Under the pieces are notes generated by a model. The model had not been told where the DNA came from. It searched no databases and saw only the letters and a program-made list of their open reading frames with translations. From NCBI GenBank assembly GCA_964575715.1, contig CAZNSG010000168.1, forward strand, positions 1 through 34,466: 34,466 nt of DNA. Direction: 5' to 3'. Numbering within the stretch: position 1 is the first letter of the stretch; every line of letters starts with the position of its first letter. Made by a program: the position numbers and the translations under genes. The DNA comes from PNAI01 sp964575715. Its GTDB lineage: Bacteria > Pseudomonadota > Alphaproteobacteria > Rhizobiales > Xanthobacteraceae. Below, piece after piece: positions 30,211-34,466 of this stretch.

Positions 30211-31926
30211 ATGACCAAGGGTCCTATGGTCAGTATCGGCCAGCATTCCATGGCGGGCCGCAAATCGAGTAACGATGATTCTTATGGCGTACTGATTCCC
30301 GCCAATGCTCAACTCGAAACCAAAGGCATCGCCATGGCGATCGCCGATGGCATGAGCTCAAGCGAGGCCGCCAAGATCGCAAGTGAAACTTGCGTCAAGA
30401 GTTTCCTCGAAGACTATTATGCGACGCACGATACTTGGACCGTCAAAACTTCGGTCACCCGTGTGCTCACCGCCATCAATCGCTGGCTGCACAGCCAGAG
30501 CGAAACGCATTACCTGTCCGACCGGGGCATGATTTGTACTTTTTCCGGCGCCGTATTGAAATCTGCCTGCGCCCACATTTTTCATGCCGGCGACTCGCGC
30601 ATCTACCTTGTGCGCGACGGCACGATCGAGCTGCTGACGACGGATCACCGCGTACGCGTCGCTCGCAATCAGGAATATCTGTCCCGCGCCTTCGGCATCA
30701 ATTCGGCGCTTGAGGTGGACTATCGCGCGGTGCCCGTCATGGCCGGCGATATGCTGCTTTTCACGACGGATGGTGTGCATGATTTTTCCCGCGATAGCCA
30801 GATGCTCGACATTTTACGCAAAACACCCGATGACCTGGCCAGCGCGGCGCAAAATATCGTCCTGGCGGCTTATGCGAACGAAAGCCCGGACAATCTCACG
30901 TGCCAGCTCGTGCGCATCGACGATCCCGGTGCGCCCGATGAGGCGGCTCACCTGCGCGAGCTCAGCGCTCTGCCCTTCCCTCCCGAACTTACACCAGGCG
31001 TCATATTTGATGGCTTTAGGATTTTACGAGAACTGCATGCGAGCAAGCGCACTCAGGTCTACCTCGCAGTCGATCAGGAATCCGGTGAGAAGGTCGTGCT
31101 CAAGACTCCCTCGGTCAACTATGAGGATGACCCCGCCTATATCGAGATGTTCACACGGGAGGAGTGGATCGGCGGCCTGCTTGCGAGTCCGCATGTCTTG
31201 AAGGTTTTGCGCCCGGCGCGACCGCGGCGCGCACTTTATTACCTGACTGAATATGTCGAAGGCCAGACACTGCGGCAATGGATGCATGATCACCCGCGTC
31301 CAGATTTACCCACGATGCGAAGCATCGTCGAGCAAATCGCAAAAGGACTGCGAGCCTTCCACCGCAAGGAGATCATCCACCGCGACTTGAAACCCGAAAA
31401 TATCCTTATCGATCACGACGATATGGTGCGCATCATCGATTTCGGCTCCGTCCGCGTGGCTGGTGTCGAGGAGGCGGGCTCACCCATCGAGCGACCGGCG
31501 CTCGTTGGCACGGCGGATTATACCGCGCCCGAGTATTTGCGTGGCGAACTGCCAACGAACCGCTCCGACATCTATTCACTTGGCGTGATCGCCTATGAAA
31601 TGCTGACGGGCAAGTTGCCGTATCCAAGCCAGAGCTTTAGCGCAAAACGCGTAACCAGACGTCCGGGCTATGCGCCGGCGACTGAATACAACAAAACCAT
31701 CCCGCCTTGGGTCGATGCCGCTCTCGAGAAAGCGGTGCATCAGAGTCCGGTGGAGCGATACGATGCCCTGTCGGCTTTCATTGAAGATATAAACCGGCCG
31801 AATACCGCGTTCGAGCCAAGGCAGGCGCGCCCGCTGTTGGAACGCAACCCGGTCGCTTTCTGGCGGGGATTTGCGATCGTGTTGATGCTGCTGAATCTCG
31901 TGCTGATCTACTGGCTCAGCCGCTAA
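30211..31926 (+). CDS. Membrane-anchored PP2C phosphatase / Ser-Thr protein kinase fusion
   Basis: 571 residues. Residues about 5-240 form a PP2C-type phosphatase: NDDS at 21-24, ADGMSS from 45, GDSR at 127-130, TTDGVHD near 186 and PDN at 226-228 supply the metal-binding aspartates. Residues about 265-530 form a Hanks-type kinase: VVLK with K298, HRDLKPEN from 390, DFG at 410-412, APE at 439-441. The glycine-rich loop is degenerate (ELHASKRTQVYLA), so ATP binding may be altered. A single helix at 551-570 anchors the protein by its C-terminus. The gene follows the transporter gene with a 35-bp gap, and such fusions are often found beside NarK-type genes, which suggests control of transport or nitrogen metabolism by phosphorylation. 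The ATG at 30226, with AAGGG upstream, is an alternative start. Confidence 0.92.
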   Translation: MTKGPMVSIGQHSMAGRKSSNDDSYGVLIPANAQLETKGIAMAIADGMSSSEAAKIASETCVKSFLEDYYATHDTWTVKTSVTRVLTAINRWLHSQSETHYLSDRGMICTFSGAVLKSACAHIFHAGDSRIYLVRDGTIELLTTDHRVRVARNQEYLSRAFGINSALEVDYRAVPVMAGDMLLFTTDGVHDFSRDSQMLDILRKTPDDLASAAQNIVLAAYANESPDNLTCQLVRIDDPGAPDEAAHLRELSALPFPPELTPGVIFDGFRILRELHASKRTQVYLAVDQESGEKVVLKTPSVNYEDDPAYIEMFTREEWIGGLLASPHVLKVLRPARPRRALYYLTEYVEGQTLRQWMHDHPRPDLPTMRSIVEQIAKGLRAFHRKEIIHRDLKPENILIDHDDMVRIIDFGSVRVAGVEEAGSPIERPALVGTADYTAPEYLRGELPTNRSDIYSLGVIAYEMLTGKLPYPSQSFSAKRVTRRPGYAPATEYNKTIPPWVDAALEKAVHQSPVERYDALSAFIEDINRPNTAFEPRQARPLLERNPVAFWRGFAIVLMLLNLVLIYWLSR

Positions 31927-31960
31927 GATTATACCAGCGGCAGCAATCACTGACTCATCT

Positions 31961-32005
31961 CCGTTACCCTGAGTTGCGAGCGAAGCGAGCCTCGAAGGGC
32001 GACGG
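31961..32005. repeat. Short palindromic intergenic repeat
   Basis: The stretch begins CCGTTACCCTGAG, contains GCGAGCGAAGCGAGC and ends AGGGCGACGG, an imperfect hairpin with two mismatched pairs in the outer arms. I recognise the pattern as a dispersed repeat common in Bradyrhizobium-type genomes. The rest of the 235-bp space before the tRNA-Asn shows no gene. Confidence 0.7.
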
Positions 32006-32161
32006 GTCAAACATTGCAGCCGTTGGTATTAGCTGACAGCCCAAAATCCAGGGACATTGACAAGACTATCGCAGGGAACATATCGCCAAGCACAACTCCC
32101 CATTCGCGCTAGGCAAAGGTTCAAGCGTTTGTTATATGCGCTAGATCGCAGGCGCGGCTAT

Positions 32162-32236
32162 TCCCCGGTAGCTCAGCGGTAGAGCAACCGGCTGTTAACC
32201 GGTTGGTCGCTGGTTCGAATCCGGCCCGGGGAGCCA
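32162..32236 (+). tRNA. tRNA-Asn (anticodon GTT)
   Basis: A 75-base cloverleaf with acceptor TCCCCGG / CCGGGGA, discriminator G and encoded CCA. The anticodon stem CCGGC / ACCGG-type pairs enclose CTGTTAA, giving anticodon GTT. GGTTCGAATCC is the T arm. Its 3' end borders the integrase gene, so it is the likely attachment site of the element that follows. Confidence 0.97.
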
Positions 32237-32260
32237 ACTCAAAATTCGCGCTTTGATTTG

Positions 32261-33343
32261 TCATCTGTTTTTCCTTTTTTTGTCAAACTTCTCGTTCGGT
32301 TTGACACTCGGTGTTCTCGTTTTCACCTTGTCCATCGCCGACACTGCCAGCCGCACTTGATCCGCCGCCTTTGTGTAGCGGGCGATCTCGCGCAAGCTGG
32401 CATGGCCGGTGATCGCCGCGATCTCGTGCTCGGTGCATCCTGCTTCCGCTAGCCGCCGCGCAGCGGCCTTGCGCAGCCCGTGCGCGCTGCAATGAGGCAA
32501 CCCAGCGGTATCGCATTGCTCGCGGAACCAATTTCCAAAACCCGCCGCCTTGAACGGCTGTCCGAATTGCGTCGTCAGGAACGTCAGGTGAGCGGCCGGC
32601 GTCTCGGCGATGATCGCGTGCAACGTAGCGTGAACCGGGATTGCCAGCTCGGCGCCGGTCTTTAGCTGGCGCACATGCACCGCGCCGTCGCGGATATGCT
32701 GACGGCCCATGCGCACCACGTCAGAGCGCCGCTGCCCGGTGTAGAGCAAGAGCGCGAGGGCGAGGCGCGCACGCGAGCCGACCTCGTGGCGCTTCTCAAA
32801 TTGAGAAATCTCGGCGTCGGTCCAGCTATGGAAGCCGTCCGACTTGACGCGTATGGCGCGCACATCGCGCGTCGGATCGTCGGCGCGTAGCCCGATCTCG
32901 ACCGCGTGCTTCATCATTGCGCGCACCACCTTGCGCAGCAAATTCGCGCTTTCCGGCTTTTCAGCTTTCGCCGCCATCAGCTTGACGACATGCTCGCGTT
33001 GCAACGTCGCAGCGCCCTTGTCGCCGTGCTCGTTGCAAAGTCGCTCGACGGCGTTGCGATAGACCGATTGCGTGCTCGGCTTCATGGAGCGGAAGCCGAT
33101 CGAATTGAAATAGCTGACCGCGAGCGCGCGGAATGTTCCGGGCTTCACGCGCGCAGTGCCAATCTGCAATGGCTGCCCGGCAATCGCTGCCTCGTAGGCG
33201 GTCATGAACTCCGGCGACCACGGCAGTCCCGGCAGCGGCATATTCTTGAAGCCGGCGCGACGAAAATAAAAACGCGGTTTGCCGTGGCGATCGATAAATC
33301 CCTGCACGAATTTCGGCGGGCGCTTCATTAGATGCGGTCCCAT
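32261..33343 (-). CDS. Tyrosine recombinase (phage-type integrase)
   Basis: 360 residues. The N-terminal half binds arm and core DNA (SAM-like domain around 70-150). The catalytic half has R205 in TGQRRSD, K228 in RQLKTG, HGLR with H288 and R291, H314 in ITGHAS and Y323 in RYTKAAD, so the R-K-H-R-H-Y set is complete. The enzyme should integrate and excise the element at the tRNA-Asn gene, with which its 3' end is nearly contiguous. The ATG at 33343 has GGGGAGG six bases upstream and overlaps the preceding gene by 16 bp; an ATG at 33328 forms TAATG with that gene's stop and is an alternative. Confidence 0.95.
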   Translation of the reverse strand: MGPHLMKRPPKFVQGFIDRHGKPRFYFRRAGFKNMPLPGLPWSPEFMTAYEAAIAGQPLQIGTARVKPGTFRALAVSYFNSIGFRSMKPSTQSVYRNAVERLCNEHGDKGAATLQREHVVKLMAAKAEKPESANLLRKVVRAMMKHAVEIGLRADDPTRDVRAIRVKSDGFHSWTDAEISQFEKRHEVGSRARLALALLLYTGQRRSDVVRMGRQHIRDGAVHVRQLKTGAELAIPVHATLHAIIAETPAAHLTFLTTQFGQPFKAAGFGNWFREQCDTAGLPHCSAHGLRKAAARRLAEAGCTEHEIAAITGHASLREIARYTKAADQVRLAVSAMDKVKTRTPSVKPNEKFDKKRKNR

Positions 33344-33519
33344 TCGTTGCCTCCCCCGCCCTCATCGTTCGTCGGAACATTCTGCGGCTTTCCGGGCACC
33401 ACGACGATCTTACCTTCTTTATCGATCTCGACGCGCGCGACCTCGACGCCGGCCGCGACCACGGCCTTCACGGCGGCCGTGACATCGCGTTGTCGAAACG
33501 TCGAAGGTCCGCGTGACAT
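33328..33519 (-). CDS. Small conserved phage-type protein (63 residues)
   Basis: 63 residues of unknown function. TFRQRDVTAAVKAVVAAGVEVARVEIDKEGKIVVVPGK suggests a helix followed by two strands (alpha-beta-beta), and the tail is glycine-rich and acidic (NDEGGGGNEWDRI). Proteins of this type commonly sit next to integrases in alphaproteobacterial elements, so a small DNA-binding or accessory role is possible, but no motif proves it. It starts four bases after the preceding gene's stop and overlaps the integrase start. Confidence 0.75.
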   Translation of the reverse strand: MSRGPSTFRQRDVTAAVKAVVAAGVEVARVEIDKEGKIVVVPGKPQNVPTNDEGGGGNEWDRI

Positions 33520-33523
33520 ACAA

Positions 33524-34189
33524 TCACGGCTCGATCTTTTGGCCGATCTTGTCCGGCCAGCGATGGATGATCTTCGTGGTAATCGAACCCGCCGTGACCG
33601 TGGTGAGCTGCACGAAACCGGCGACGATGTACCTTAGTTCTGCGGACTGTCCCTGCGGCTCAAGGATTTGGCGCTGCGCTTCCATAATGCGAATGCCGTC
33701 CTTGACCGGATCAAAGGTCGCGGGATCGACGGTCGCAAGTATCCTGTCGTCTCCAGGCGCCATCATCACCGGCCCAGGATCAAACGGCGTCCACGCCTTT
33801 ATCGTTTCGAATGTTGGATGATCGTACGACGGGACAACGTAGCTGTGCGGTCCGCGGCTCTCCGAAATTCCAGCAATGAGAATATCGAAATTGACCCAAG
33901 CCGCACCGGCCGCTTTGTCGGTTTCAATCGCGGGTTTTAACCAATCGCGCATTTCGGGACCGACGCGAGCTTTCAATTCGTCAAAGGTTTCTCCGAAAGT
34001 GGACATTTTTGGAATTAACACAGAGCCGACCACACCGCTGCCGCGCTGTGTCATCACAGCATTTTGTTTCGGCATCAGGAAGATTTTTCCCATGGTGCCG
34101 ATCAGCGTTCCTTTCGTCTCGTCGTACATGCCGCCATCGGTAAGGACATGCACGGCATCGGCTGTGCGGACAGCAGCGTATGCGCTCAT
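33524..34189 (-). CDS. Phage-like protein, possibly with a proteasome-type Ntn fold
   Basis: 221 residues; I do not recognise a named family. The N-terminal pattern (strand AVHVLTDGGMYDE, a glycine-bearing turn, TLIGTMGKIFLMP, then NAVMTQRGSG) resembles the first strands of HslV/proteasome beta subunits, and the middle (FDELKARVGPEMRDWL, then WVNFDILIAGISESRGPHSYVV) resembles the helix pair and the central strand with a G after the strand. No N-terminal threonine is exposed without processing, so catalysis is unproven. AGGTGA lies four bases before the ATG at 34189. It overlaps the upstream membrane-protein gene by four bases (ATGA). A tail- or tail-tip-related role in a prophage would fit the neighbours, but this is inference. 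Confidence 0.7.
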   Translation of the reverse strand: MSAYAAVRTADAVHVLTDGGMYDETKGTLIGTMGKIFLMPKQNAVMTQRGSGVVGSVLIPKMSTFGETFDELKARVGPEMRDWLKPAIETDKAAGAAWVNFDILIAGISESRGPHSYVVPSYDHPTFETIKAWTPFDPGPVMMAPGDDRILATVDPATFDPVKDGIRIMEAQRQILEPQGQSAELRYIVAGFVQLTTVTAGSITTKIIHRWPDKIGQKIEP

Positions 34190-34461
34190 GAGTCACCTAC
34201 AACTTTGGTCGCCGCTGTTGTGCCACTGCCAAGATTTCCGGGCCCGCCGGAGCCGGATGGTTTAGATCGCAACGAAGAAGCCCCTAGCGATACGCCAACC
34301 GCTATCGCTGCAGTGACAACGAGATCAGCAATTGCAAAGGCCACCGCCGATGGAAGTCCCGCTGCCAATGCAGCCGCAGCAATAGACAACGTTATTGGTT
34401 CGGCCGCGGCGGGCAGCGTCGCGCCGATCAGCAGTGCAGTCGTAACGATGATGCGAAGCAT
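34186..34461 (-). CDS. Small secreted or membrane protein of a phage-like element
   Basis: 91 residues. A signal-like segment (LRIIVTTALLIGATLPAAAEP) begins the protein, followed by two hydrophobic alanine-rich helices (about 25-62) and a glycine/serine tail (SLRSKPSGSGGPGNLGSG). The layout of hydrophobic helices followed by SKPS recalls small membrane proteins encoded next to tail-tip genes in prophages, but I cannot assign a function. The ATG at 34461 lies five bases from the window edge, so its ribosome site is not visible. It overlaps the following gene by ATGA and probably belongs to the same transcript. Confidence 0.65.
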   Translation of the reverse strand: MLRIIVTTALLIGATLPAAAEPITLSIAAAALAAGLPSAVAFAIADLVVTAAIAVGVSLGASSLRSKPSGSGGPGNLGSGTTAATKVVGDS

Positions 34462-34466
34462 TTTAG

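Larger units (their letters stand above)
32237..34466. mobile_element. Left end of a tRNA-Asn-integrated, phage-like element (continues beyond the window)
   Basis: A tyrosine integrase gene ends 24 bp from the tRNA-Asn 3' end, the typical layout of integration into a tRNA gene, and is followed by at least three minus-strand genes of phage-like character in tight succession. Only one border is visible; the matching attachment copy and most genes lie to the right. Confidence 0.8.

Overview
The window looks like a chromosomal segment of an alphaproteobacterium of the order Hyphomicrobiales (Bradyrhizobium / Rhodopseudomonas / Xanthobacteraceae type). This rests on high GC content, dense short operons, and several intergenic palindromic repeat families that I recognise as common in that group (3213-3338, 4323-4387, 11864-11964, 31961-32005). 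The species cannot be fixed from the sequence alone.

Layout. (1) 1-3087, minus strand: a truncated secreted OB-like protein, then a tight operon FAH-family hydrolase, SDR-like protein, shikimate dehydrogenase. (2) 3398-11845: a D-2-hydroxyacid dehydrogenase; a three-subunit molybdenum hydroxylase (FAD, 2Fe-2S and molybdopterin subunits) joined by ATGA overlaps; a phasin and a PHA synthase on the minus strand with an FNR/FixK-type box upstream; and a cyclase/formamidase-family hydrolase. (3) 12001-19097: a molybdenum/tungsten cofactor island with tusA, a degenerate moeA paralogue, mobB, moeA, a 41-residue membrane peptide, mobA, fdhD and a tungstate ABC transporter in the order tupB-tupC-tupA. 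(4) 19465-19765: tRNA-Ser(GGA) preceded by two copies of its own 5' half. (5) 20014-31926: assimilatory nitrate reduction. A minus-strand operon nirB-nirD-nasA-trpD2-like-cysG is divergent from a plus-strand pair, a NarK-type transporter and a PP2C/Ser-Thr kinase fusion. (6) 32162-34466: tRNA-Asn(GTT) followed by a tyrosine integrase and phage-like genes, the edge of an integrated element that leaves the window.

How the parts fit. The cofactor island can serve two users in the window: the nitrate reductase NasA (Mo-bisMGD, needing MoeA and MobA) and the molybdenum hydroxylase. FdhD and a TusA-like carrier point to a formate dehydrogenase elsewhere in the genome. CysG supplies siroheme for NirB. 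The nirB-narK intergenic region carries back-to-back -24/-12 promoters with an IHF-like site and an NtrC-like site between them, which implies nitrogen-limitation control of the whole locus.

The most interesting points are the divergent sigma-54 control region, a NirB with an extra N-terminal copy of a flavoprotein domain in an operon lacking a separate nitrate reductase flavoprotein gene, a NirD frame running 137 bp into nasA, the kinase/phosphatase fusion beside the transporter, an SDR without its catalytic residues, a MoeA paralogue without its pterin-binding motifs, the tRNA-Ser head duplications, and a phage-like protein with a possible proteasome-type Ntn fold.
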